Positions 9,803 through 20,523 of a DNA stretch of 64,000 nt are shown here, piece after piece. The notes under the pieces are model-generated. The model did not search any database and was not told the DNA's origin. It worked only from the letters and a program-made list of their open reading frames with translations. The DNA is from Adiantum capillus-veneris (Eukaryota; Streptophyta; Polypodiopsida; Polypodiales; Pteridaceae), in contig CM043960.1 in assembly GCA_014529385.2 (NCBI GenBank), forward strand, positions 23,996,396 through 24,060,395, read 5' to 3'. A program made the translations under genes and the position numbers. Within the stretch, counting starts at the first letter, position 1; every line of letters begins with the position of its first letter.

Positions 9803-11934
9803 TCATTCAACCTCCACATCTATTATCAAATTCTCTTCTATTTTGTCTACAGTGCATTGATATACACCAACATTGAACTCTTCTTCATCTTTGTTTTGAC
9901 AATCATACAACCAGGTTGGCATTTCCTCCTCGTAGCCAGCACTTTTGATTTGATTCAATATCTTTTCGTTGCAAACCATATACACTAATTTTTTTGCTTT
10001 GCCTGCTAATAGTTTGTTGGGAATAGTACTCTAAACATACTTGTATATACTCCAGTTTCTCTCTGAACTTGAGTTTGCTACCCATTGTGCGAGTACTTTC
10101 ATTGCAAGGGGACGTAAGGTAGAGTAATGCTCTCCACCATTCATCATTCACCACTTCCATGCATATTGCTCTTTTCCCATCACCTGTACAAAGTCATTTG
10201 CAAAAGGACCTTCTTTTAATCTAAATGCACTCATTTCTTTGATGCAATCAGTTCAGTCGTGAACGTTGGAGTAGAACGTGTTGACCACGTGATAGAAATC
10301 ACTTACCACCTCTATATTGAACATCAAATCTAAATTTCAATACTCTGGATCGAGCATGTAAGCAACGCTATGGAGTGGACTATGAGCGCTATTCCACTTT
10401 GCATGAAAATACTTAGCCAAAATGTTTCATTGTTTGCCAAAGAATCGCCACTCCTTCTCTACTACAGACTCTTTCAGCTCTTCGGGATTTTCAAGACTCT
10501 GTTGGACTGACCACCATGTCATCCACACTTTGGCCAAGTTTGGCACCCTTTGCGGATCGCGAACATAACGGACATCATTACACTCCTCCACCAAGCAGCC
10601 TTGTTTATATTGCCACGTAGACATGTAATTTTATCTTTCACTTTTTCTTTCTGCTCAAGCTGCCATTCATCAAAGACCGCGCAACTGAATGTATCAATCA
10701 CAGCGCATTTATTACGAAGAAGTGATTCCAAGGTATAAAAGTATGTGCAGAACTGAGTTTCAGCAGGAAGTTTCAACATCACTGGCATGTTCATCCTATA
10801 CAAATCGAGCACTCTTTGTCGTTTTAAGATAAATTTCACAAATTGACGTGCTGTATCAATTATTTTGGCAAACCATGTAGTTTCTTCGCTAGTGTACCAA
10901 TCTTTCAGCACCAAGTTTAAGCTGTGTGTATTACAACCATTGGCAAAAATGTGTGGAAAGCACTTCTTTATTAATTTACTGGCGTTTTTACAATTCTTTG
11001 CGTTATCCATGACTACTTGAACGACATGTTCAACACCAATTTCTTTAATTACATTAATCAAGATCTTAGAAATTTATTTGTCACTTTTAATTGCACCAAA
11101 ACTATCAATTGCCTTTATAAATGCTTCTCACCTTGGACAAATCAGCATTACATTGATCAGCGGTCTTATCTGAATATTTGACCAGCCACATCACTCACAA
11201 TTGTACATCTTGAGAGCGAGATATTCCCAAGTATTATTTTGCCAGCATGCTCTTTGACTTCGATGTAACATTTGTCCAAGAAAGCATTTCTTATCGTGTG
11301 ATAAGAAGGAGCTGAAAATCTTGGACCAAACTCACCAATTTTCTTTCAAGCAGCCTTCCAATGATTGTTGTCTACCATGACCAAAGCACTTCCAGTAAAG
11401 AATATTGCTTTGGCGAGTGCAGTTTTTACTTCTTCTAGAGAGTGCAGCTTTGATGTAATGATTTTTGATGCATTTGACTAAGTCCACCTTCATTGTGACG
11501 TTTAAAAGGAACACTGCCTGGAATTTCCTCTCCTTGCGCAGGTTGTTCTCCAAGGTTAGTTGGCATCAGGCTATAGGATCTGCAGAGTTAATATCTGTCT
11601 TTGGGAACTCTTGACTCGAAGCCACATAGATGTATATATGTTGTCTCTTGCCAACCTTTTTGGCGAGCTCTTCTCTCAAACGCTTTGCAGCTGCAAGTGG
11701 CTGAGGATGTGCACATTTCTTACAACTCTTTTTAGTGCTACCGAGAAAATGATCCCTAATACATGGTGCACCGCCTGATTTTGTTGTGTGACAAAATTTA
11801 CATTGCCACTGCATATATCGGCCGCATATGTTGTGAGCATAATCCCACTCTTTGCCGCGAGCTTTTTTATTCTTTGGCTTCTTTGTACCACTTGTGCCCG
11901 CATTTTGCTCCATTGCTTTTAAATTAAAACTCAA
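9803..11934 (-). pseudogene. hAT transposase (BED finger, DUF659, C-terminal dimerisation), decayed
   Basis: Read on the minus strand. 11934-11566 holds a BED-type zinc finger: WDYA, WQCKFC, GGAPCIRDHFLGSTKKSCKKC. 11061-10519 holds the DUF659-like catalytic region: VVMDNAKNCKNASKLI and FPHIFANGCNTHSLNLVLKD. 10160-9930 holds the dimerisation region: PLAMKVLAQ, then NSSSEKNWSIYKYV, then LVYMVCNEKILNQI. The order and motifs are those of plant BED/DUF659 hAT transposases. Between them the frame changes several times and stops occur, for example around 11330, 11100-11060, 10520 and 10160-10050, so no active enzyme is encoded. It runs against the kinase and RING genes, its 3' end about 165 bp from the end of the RING gene. 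Confidence 0.88.
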
Positions 11935-12899
11935 GACAAAAGAACCAGATGTTCAACTTTTGAAACATTTTTCTTATTTTCAATATATATTAAAATTTAA
12001 AAACCATTCAATATGAAAGTAACCATGATGCACAATATGAGATTTTCAATGCATGCTAGTCAATCCGCATATCGATCACCTATATTGTGAGCAACCATAC
12101 ACATTGCAATGTAGTCTATGCACGGCATAATAACTATAACAATGCTATGAATCTCTCTATGCAATTATTATTATAATGATTATTTATATGTCCACTTTGG
12201 TTTGAATCCACTTTGGTTTGAAAACAATAAGACACGTCTAATTTCAATTGCTACAAAAAAACAAACGAAAGCAATAAAATATATGATTGGTCATTTCATA
12301 CACTAATAATCTATCATAATACATAGTGCACTCTCTGTATAAACCAATGCATGAACTAACGCAAATAAATCTTCAATATAATCACTCAATTGAGGACTAC
12401 TTGTACCTAGTGAAGGATTGTAGCCCACCCATGCAACCAATCCAATATATAAAAGCTATTTTAACCCAATTAAGGATTATAGCTCTTATATTGTGGAGTG
12501 ACAAGTGTAAATCAACTCAAATGCAAGACTTCAAGGATCTTTATATGCCCGTACATTAGTATAGGACATCCGACCCTTGACTATTGACTCATCATTTACA
12601 TATGCTCATCTTCTAAAACCAATTATAGCCCTCATTTGGACTAGTGGCTTCTTCTCAATGAGCATGACTCTCCAGGTTTTTAGTTGTTTTGGTTTCGTAC
12701 CTTTATGTTGGTAAACGAATTAAAATTTTTTAGAAGTGGTTACCAAATTAAGAATCACGTTCGGCCAAAAAAAGGACCTGTGACTCTGTAACCTTAGGTC
12801 AATTCACAAGGAGATGACTATACCCGGCACTCGAATACACTCCCCAAGGATTTTCCTAGCGAAAAGACCGCGATTAGTACACTATTTACTATATATAAT
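11935..12899. other. Right-hand non-coding part of the hAT element
   Basis: AT-rich sequence upstream of the transposase gene. It should contain the transposase promoter, but I cannot point to a convincing TATA box. A small duplication, cactttggtttgaa, occurs twice near 12195-12222. Confidence 0.5.
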
Positions 12900-13040
12900 T
12901 ATTCCCGCCGGGCTTTTTCATTTTCTCGAAGGTCTCGCCAGGCTATTACATATACCCGGTGGGCCCGCTACGAAAATGGAAGAGCCTGATGGGCCCCGTA
13001 GGGAAAAATAAAAAACCCGGAGGGCTAACCGGCTCTATAG
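12900..13040. repeat. Right subterminal GC-rich motif cluster of hAT element
   Basis: Contains cccgccgggcttttt, ctcgccaggc, cccggtgggcccgct, gatgggccccgtaggg and cccggagggc. Read on the minus strand it parallels the left cluster at 5130-5272 in motif order and spacing. Confidence 0.7.
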
Positions 13041-13133
13041 GTTTTTGCAGGTTATAATCAAAGTCATGTTAACAATTAACATGATCACGTGATTTTTTTG
13101 TGTAAATAATAAAGTTATTGACGTAATCACCAG

Positions 13134-13160
13134 ATCGTGATTACGTTAATGAAATCCCTG
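13134..13160 (-). repeat. Right terminal inverted repeat of hAT element
   Basis: Ends ...gaaatccctg at 13160, the complement of CAGGGATTTC, matching the left end TAGGGATTT. Confidence 0.8.
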
Positions 13161-13168
13161 CTGATGAC
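13161..13168. repeat. Right target-site duplication of the hAT element
   Basis: CTGATGAC, seven of eight bases identical to 5005-5012. Confidence 0.85.
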
Positions 13169-13335
13169 TAGCCTGTCGTATGGATATGGCACATAAAAAA
13201 GAAGCTAAATTATAAAATATCACATAATTGCTCGACCTAAAACACCAGTCAGTAGCAGACAACATGGGCATGTTTTTTCCCCAACGCAGCAGTTTAAGTC
13301 TTCTGGTGAAAACTGGCTTAGACAAAGCAGACAAC

Positions 13336-13720
13336 CCCATCAAACCAGACTTTTAGCATGGTTAATAATCAAGCCACTTGCAAGATAGTGAGGTAAGCTC
13401 TAAAACTCTCCACTGCATGTACATCATTCCTCACAATTGCATTGGTATGATCAACAAACTTTTGGAGGCACATTTGCTTCATAGAGCCAGGTACGTCTAT
13501 AGCAGTGCGTTTTCCCTAATGTTTAACATCTTTGATAGTATAGAGTATAGGAGAAAGTGGCTACCCTTGTCTTATGGATTTATGCAATGGAATAACATCT
13601 GTAAGAGCTAATACATGCCCAGAAAAATGTGAAAAAGAATCTATCCAAGCCCATATCATATAGACTTTGACGTATGAACTTCCATTCAATTCTATCATAG
13701 GCCTTATCATACGCTATGTG
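13336..13720 (-). pseudogene. LINE reverse-transcriptase fragment, copy 1
   Basis: On the minus strand it is a diverged second copy of the fragment at 13752-14180. The YDKAYDRIEWKFI motif, then SLYDMGLDRFF, typical of plant L1-type reverse transcriptase, lies within it, followed by degraded remains of the LSPLLY and FADD regions. Frames are broken throughout. Copies share phrases such as ccactgcatgtacatcattcctc and atgatcaacaaacttttgg. Confidence 0.75.
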
Positions 13721-13751
13721 GCCGATTGTTTGTGAGAAGATATTTTGGAAG

Positions 13752-14180
13752 AGATTTACATCAAACCAGACTTTTGTCATAGTTAATAATCGAGGCACTT
13801 GCAAGATAGTGAGACAAGACCTAAAACTCTCCATTGCATGTTCATCATTCCTCACAATTGCATTGGTATGATCAACAAACTTTTGGAGGCCCATTTGCTC
13901 CATAGAGCAAGGTACGTCTATGGCAGTGAGTTTGACCTACTGCATAACATCTTTAACAAGCCAATCCAAGGCATCAGATGAGATAGCATAGAGCAAAGGA
14001 GAAAGTGGGCACCCTTGTCTTATGGATTTATGAAATGGAATAACATCTATAAGAGTGCCATTAACTAAAATTCTAGTTGATGCATTCCCAAAAAGAATCT
14101 ATCCAAACCCATATCATATAGACTTTGAAGTATGAACTCCCATTCAATTGTATCATAAGCCAACTCTTGTGGATATCGTA
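13752..14180 (-). pseudogene. LINE reverse-transcriptase fragment, copy 2
   Basis: On the minus strand: remains of IEWEFILQ near 14150, RILVNGTLIDVIPFHKSIRQGCPLSPLLYAISSDAL (in pieces) near 14090-13940, and FVDHTNAIVRNDEHAMESF near 13890-13830, where the usual FADD catalytic pair is FVDH. The order is that of L1-type LINE domains in land plants. It lies head-to-tail with copy 1, so the pair arose by tandem duplication of about 415 bp. Confidence 0.78.
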
Positions 14181-14567
14181 TTTTGCGTTGAATCGGACAT
14201 GAGAGATATTTCTATTTATCTGCAGATCGTTTCAAAATGCTTGCCTCATCAAATTTCAAATAGGTTATTAAGAGAGCTGGACAAGGAGTGTGACTGAAGC
14301 CAAAGGCTCATCAAACCATGACTTGCACTAGTGGCAATATTCCCCAATGCCTTTCCTTCGACATTGAGATGTCTGCCTAGAGGGATGGCTTTATCACATT
14401 GAACAATCTGGCTTGCGGACAGCCCTTGGGTAAACATAATTGGGTGCAACCTCAGCTCATCAGATGGGGATGAGATGTTAGCACAGGTCCCCCATCAGTA
14501 TATATAATAGAGTGTACTGTAGAATACTGGTGCGCTCCCAATCCAAAATGAAGTAGCTAGCCTACTA
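14181..14567. other. No supported feature
   Basis: A minus-strand open frame at 14449-14249 has unbiased-looking codon use and no domain that I recognise. It may belong to the LINE or to an unidentified pseudogene. Confidence 0.35.
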
Positions 14568-15150
14568 ATTTGGGCAACCAAATATTGAAGCTAGATTTGC
14601 TCGCCGCCGCTGAAGGTTTGGCCGAATTTCCATCCACAAGATCAACGTTGTAGGAGGTGAGGGTGCGGCCGTCGTTGGTGGTGACCTGGAAGGAGAGGCT
14701 CTGGCCGTCCAACCACACATTGCTCTTCCAATTCTGGCCCTAGTTTCTGGTCATTGCTTTCCATCCTGTGCACGAGCCCTTGATAGAGACGAAGTGCACA
14801 TCACCCACTCCTCCCACATTTGTACTGAGCACCAGATTGAAGTAGGCATGACCATTCATGGTGAAGTGGATTCCACCCTTCTTGGCACAGAGACCCGGCC
14901 GTACTCCATAGGCACAATTCCACCCTTGTACACTCCAATCTTCTCAAATGTTGGCTACGCCATGTCGAAGTGCTGGAGAGGTGGGTTGCACCAACCACCC
15001 GCATTGTTGGGCAGGGCATTGTTGGGAGGACACAGATTGGTGGCTCTGACCGTCACTAATTCTTCAACAGTGCACCACTCAACGTCTGACAATGCATCAC
15101 ACTGGATCTTGAATCAAGCACCACAGCTGCACCATCATAAGCTTTTCTAC
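14568..15150 (-). pseudogene. Alpha-expansin pseudogene (C-terminal two-thirds)
   Basis: On the minus strand the conserved expansin signatures follow in order. First a CSCGA-like block near 15130 in which the next conserved Cys codon is TGA, then [125 protein letters not shown], and a terminal SFNIWLPK. Expansins are secreted cell-wall loosening proteins of about 250 residues with a double-psi beta-barrel and a cellulose-binding-like domain. Breaks: TGA near 15125, TAG after HFDMA near 14957, a two-base insertion after EYGRV near 14893, TAG after MTRN near 14742. The N-terminus and signal peptide are missing. GC content exceeds the surroundings. Confidence 0.9.
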
Positions 15151-15309
15151 CCTCATGTCCACTTTGACGTTTATTTATTTGCCCTCTGTCGTCCGCATCG
15201 CCAACAGCCTGTTATAGCATCATGGAAATTTCTCAGTACCATTCTAGACCTTTCTCTCTCTCTCACTTGGTCAAAGAGAAAATCGTGCTCTTCAGAGAGT
15301 TTCTTTTTG

Positions 15310-15482
<173 letters not shown>

Positions 15483-15554
15483 TCGTACACTTTGTCCCAT
15501 TAGGGTTTCGTGAGTGGGCATTGACTCGAGGGTGATGACCTAGTTGTTGTCGAC

Positions 15555-15745
15555 CTGGCTGAGTAGCACCAATGTTGTTAGAGAAAGGGAGTTGGCTAGG
15601 GGTGTAGGCAAAGCTACATGCTTGATCACTTCTCTCTCTTGATTGCTTGTTGTTGACCTGGATGAGCAGCACTACCAATATAGCTCGTAACATTGTTAGA
15701 GAAAGGGAGCTGGCTGAGGACGTAGGTGGAACTGCAGGGTTGATC
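15555..15745. repeat. Two-copy imperfect tandem repeat of ~100 bp
   Basis: gacctggctgagtagcacc ... gttgttagagaaagggag ttggctaggg near 15558-15605 recurs as gacctggatgagcagcact ... cattgttagagaaagggag ctggctgagg near 15655-15720, each followed by a gctaca/actgca and ctctctctc stretch. Confidence 0.75.
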
Positions 15746-16477
15746 TCTCTCTCTCACACACACACATATGCACACATGCACTTTTAAGTAATCAGGCTTA
15801 GGGCCTTACAGCTTGAGAGGCTTGAGCGTTTGCAACCACGGATTGGAGCACCAATCGCTTGAGGAGATCCTGAACGGAGCAAAGGGAGTTGGAGGAATTT
15901 GAAGCGTCTGAGCTCTTGGGCTGCGGGGTTTTGCTCTTGACTACCATGTGCACGCCCGTAATTTAAGAAAGATTACCTCAAGAAAGCTTGCCACACTCTT
16001 GCATGCCAATGCCCACATGGCAAGCCATTTGTGAGTGTTGAGGTAGTGGTCTTCTTGCCCACGTTCTAAAGCGATCGCTGCCCAATCACTGCTCACAGAA
16101 TTCCACATTGGTTGCTCACTCGATTCCACCTTTGTGGCTGTTGAGAGCTGGTTACAGCTCTTGCAGGGGATTGCTGCCACATGGCAACATATCCTCTTAT
16201 TTTAATATAGATATATAAGATGTGCCTTTTCTATTTATTTTGTGTAGCTTTGCTATTTATTATCCTTGAGTCCCATGTGTATAGGGAGGCCATTTTAGAC
16301 CTTCACTGTTGGCCTTGTTATCAAATTGTACTTAGCTTGTTGGTGACATAAGCAAGAGCTACGAGGGAGCACTCTGCTCAGAGGCGTGCTCCATGCCAAG
16401 TGCAAGGGGAAAGGAGGCCCAGGTTGGTCGGATGCTCACATGGAGTTGCTAAGGGTGCTACAATTCTTGGTGGTTTT

Positions 16478-17045
16478 GTCGTATGGAGGTCGGTATCAAT
16501 GTCTGGCTCGATCCCAATGAGGTCAATGAAATCTCTATGGCCAATTCAAGGCAAAGTATCAAAAAGTTGGTCAAGGATGGCTTTGTGATTCAAAAACCGA
16601 CCAAGATACACTCACGCGCAAGAGCAAAGCGTGCTTTGAAGGCTAAAAGGAAAGGCCGTCATTCAAGATATGGTAAGAGGCGGGGTACTAGGGAGGCTAG
16701 GCTACCCTCTAAAGGTATCTGGTTGAGGCGGATGCGAGTGCTTCATCGGTTGCTGAGAAAGTACTGGGAGGCTAAGAAGATTGACAAACATATGTACCAT
16801 GATATGTATATGAAGGTCAAGATTAATGTGTTCAAAAATAAGCGTGTGCTCATGGAGAGTATTCACAAGGCTAAAGCTGAGAAGTCTCCCACACTGTTTG
16901 ATCCGTTTGAAGACCAGAGAGCTAAGGAAAAATCTATCAGGGAGTGAAAAATTGCTAGGAGGGAAGAGCGCTTGGCACAGGGATTGATACTGAAGCATCC
17001 ATGCAGCTGCTCCTAAGGCCACCGAGAAGTCCAAGCACTGAGCGG
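16478..17045 (+). pseudogene. RPL19: Ribosomal protein eL19 (RPL19) pseudogene, intronless
   Basis: From 16504 the frame reads the eL19 core: [123 protein letters not shown]. eL19 is a 60S subunit protein of about 200 residues. The conserved N-terminal ~25 residues (before the VWLDP block) are not in frame. A TGA at 16945 cuts the tail inside the basic C-terminal helix, and the ARREERLAQG-like segment follows in frame. The coding block has no introns, although plant RPL19 genes normally have them, so it looks like a processed copy. Substitutions at otherwise near-invariant sites (for example [10 protein letters not shown]) agree with loss of constraint. Confidence 0.88.
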
Positions 17046-20000
17046 TATAGCAAGATTGATCCAAGAGCTGTGACTTGATAGTACTTAAATAGAAACCTTG
17101 GACCTTTCAGCTTGTGTAAAATGAGATACAGTTTTTGCTTTACTCTTGAAAGCATGACTATTGCAAAGCCTATAAGGGTTTGCATTTTGCAATTTTCCCC
17201 CATCTCTTTCTTTGACTATTTGTTATTGTTGTCAAGACTGTTACTATGTCCTTTATGTTGTTTTCGAAAGGAAAAATAAGAAGAAGAAGAGAGTTTTAAC
17301 ATCGTAAAAAACTATCCCAAGAGACCTTAAAGATCTAGCCAACGAGGAGAGAGAGAGAAGTGCGATTTAGCAGTTGCGCCTCTCTGGAGGTCTCCTTTTG
17401 CTGCCCCTATCCATCCACGTTGGCGCAAGCTCTGTCAGCAGAGACTTTATTTTTAAATAGATTTAGAGAAAGCGAGGAGAGAGAAAGAGAGGAAGAGGGG
17501 TTGAATAAAAAAACTTAGGTTTAGTGTTATCACACTTGCTAAAATTCTCATACTAGGTAGGTTTGTCAAGTTCTGAGAACAAAGTTTTGTTCGAGCACTG
17601 GTCCCTACCTGTACGTGAAAGAGTTCGCGTTTCTTTCAAAGAGATTTTTTGAAGGGTTTTGTTTATACCTCTTGCCTCATCTATTGTGAGTTTCCTATTC
17701 CTTCAAAACCAAATTTGTCAATGATTAGGGACCCTGAGATTTACCTTTCCTAGCCAACACAGTTGTCTCAACGTGGCACAATGATGTTTATTGTAGCACA
17801 ATCAACTTCCCATACCCCTAAGAGAGGGGGCTACCTTATGGGGTTCTAAGGACCGATTCTTGGGTCTTGGGCCACATCATTCTGCAAAAGGATAGATGCA
17901 ATGCTAGACTACCATCCATTGGAATTTCTATGAGGCATTGATGAACATACAACTCCCAAACAGTAGATAAACTGCAAACAAAAACGGAGGGCTAAGTGTA
18001 TTAGGAAGATAATTTCAAAGGAGTACAATGACAATCATACACCACGGCTCTAAGAAGTGTATTCAACATATGGGCATCACACCTTGGGTGAGTAATCTAG
18101 GTTGAGGCATGACAGACAACTCAGTACACTAGGAACCTCGAGCAGTCTAGGAACTTTGAGTTGTGCTCATATAAACATGGAAAATATAAGAGAAGGTTTT
18201 TACACTAAATTTTTATAAAGTGTGTAAGTTTATTCACCTTCTATTTTGAATTTGAAGATAAATCTCAAAATTTGTAGGTGGAATTACACTAAACCTAGGT
18301 TTCTATTGATATGGGTAGGTGAAAGAGAACTAGCATGTGGACAAAGTTGCCATAAGAAAATTGTTCATAGCTTTATCAACCTTGTGTACTCTTCTATCAA
18401 AGCACTCTTTATAATCCCCCACCATTGCCACCTCCCTTGACACGTTTGTCGCCACCACCTTTGAAAACACCACTAACTCCCCCCACTGCTAGAAGGCTAC
18501 CTATGATGGTGTGATCCAAAATTTAATATATACCATGATGTGAATTTTCTTTAAAAAATAGCCTCATTGCAATAATAGAATTATTTTCAAGTTTCCACCG
18601 TTTTCTCTAGAGTAACTTAAAATGCATAGTAATGTTATCGTACATCAACCCACAATAACTTGAGGTAGAGCTAAGAGCAAGAGAGTGTAGAAGAAGAAGA
18701 AGAAAAAGTGAAGAGAATCTCAAGCTCCCAGACTCTCCTTATTCATGAGATTCTCTTGAGTGCCAACAACCTTACTCTGTTAGTGTACGTCTCGTGGTCC
18801 TACATGTAGGGAGGTAGGAATATGAGATTTATATCCATATAAATCATGGTGCCACTATTTCCAACAAGGATCAATGGTGGTAGAAATGAGCTTCTAATAT
18901 CTAAAGGCAACTAGTTCCAAGAAGAGGAATATCAACATGCCATTGTATGGGTTCCAATTGTTCTAGCCCATCAAAGGAAACATTCTACCAAGGGTTTTTT
19001 CTGTCAAAAATTTGTGGTCATTTTACCATTAAAATTAGATGTAATCTTTTCACATGTTTGCAACATAAAGTAACGAATGTTTTAGGCACTCTCTACTTTG
19101 GATTTTTAGAGGATATTCTCTTGGTGTTTCTAAACACCACCATTATTATGGAGAAAATATACTCATTGATCCTTTTCTTGTAAAAGTGTATCTTGGATTT
19201 CAAGAGTGATTTGTGAGTGCTTCAACTTAGAGTTTGACATCAAACACTGACTCTATCATGTATTAAGACTTTTTTTGGTGACCATATATTTGTAGAGAAT
19301 ACAACAAGGGGTATTTTTGAAGGGAAAGTAACAAAAGGTTTAAAAATATGGGATCATATCTTACGAATAAAGCAGACAATAAACTTTTGAGGATTCAAGT
19401 TTCACAATAGTGGTATATCTCAAGGCATCTAGATACTTCGTGTTCAAGTTTTTCTTTGAAATGTTTTATCATGTAATACCATACAACTTTAGTCATCATA
19501 TATATACTGAAGTAAGGTCATATAAATATTGTATAAATATCAACTTGATTGGCTAAGTACCCTTTTTATCTTTGACTTTTGAAAACCAACTACTATAAGA
19601 AGTTGTTCTTGTGGCTATCAAAGTATACCTTCTAGAATAGAGACCTAGTGCAAAGGAAGCTGTCACCCAAATTTATAGGTAGTGGTATTTGCACATCTTC
19701 AGGACCTAGTATGCATTCTATAACATGTGATATTCCAAGTAAATAGTTTGTGGTGCAATTTTCTAGTAAAGGCTTGAAATGATTTATGTAAATTTATCAA
19801 AGTGCTATAGCATTGGAGCTAACCAATGAGAAGGTTTGATTTATATATGTGAACTCTAAAACATACAAAGTTTATTCCACTATAGGACCATGATATGTGT
19901 GAGAATTTAGGATTTTTGACTTTATATGATTGCATTTCCTTCTTGTTGGGTAGGTCTACTACTTTTGAATATAATTCATTGTCAGTAATAATGGACTTTT

Positions 20001-20523
20001 ATGCATAGAAATCATCACATTTGTGACAAAAAATGGCAACAACTCATGTTCTCATGGTCAAAACTTCACCCCAATTCAAAAGTGGGAATTAGGAAATTCC
20101 CAAATTCTCCAATAAGGTGTTCTTTTGCCTTTTGGGTGTCAAGAGTTGGCCAAAACTCTAGTTTCAGTGTATACTGGGGGCAAAACCCCCCTTCTAAACA
20201 CAGTGGTGCAGTTAGATTTTTTAGTTGTGGTCTCCAAATGCCCCTTGAGACTTTATACGCGTATAAAGTCCAAGTTTATATAATTGTAGTTTTTGTTCAC
20301 AGAACCCTTGTACATGCCCTCTTATATGCTCCGCACCAATTAGTCATGCAAAAATGTCAACAGGAAGCTGTTTTTATTGCATTTTTTCTCAAAGATAGAC
20401 TTTTTTGTTTTCTTTTGTTGTGCTTGAAGTCACCTAAAAAATCTTGTTTGGTTTTTGTTTTGTATAGTGTGCCTTGGCCACACTTGCTTTTTTTAGGGAT
20501 TGCTCATAAAATCTCGCTCGAGA
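17046..20523. other. AT-rich interval, nothing recognised
   Basis: About 3.5 kb without a supported gene. It includes short open frames (18246-18440, 18947-19183, 20001-20528 on plus) that have no domains. A GA-rich patch lies at 17340-17500. I see no terminal repeats. Confidence 0.45.

Noticed and set aside
14249-14449. 66-codon minus-strand frame as a gene
   Set aside because: No recognised domain or start context; may be LINE or other debris.
16478-17045. Functional RPL19 gene
   Set aside because: The N-terminal residues are missing, a stop cuts the C-terminal helix, and near-invariant residues are changed.
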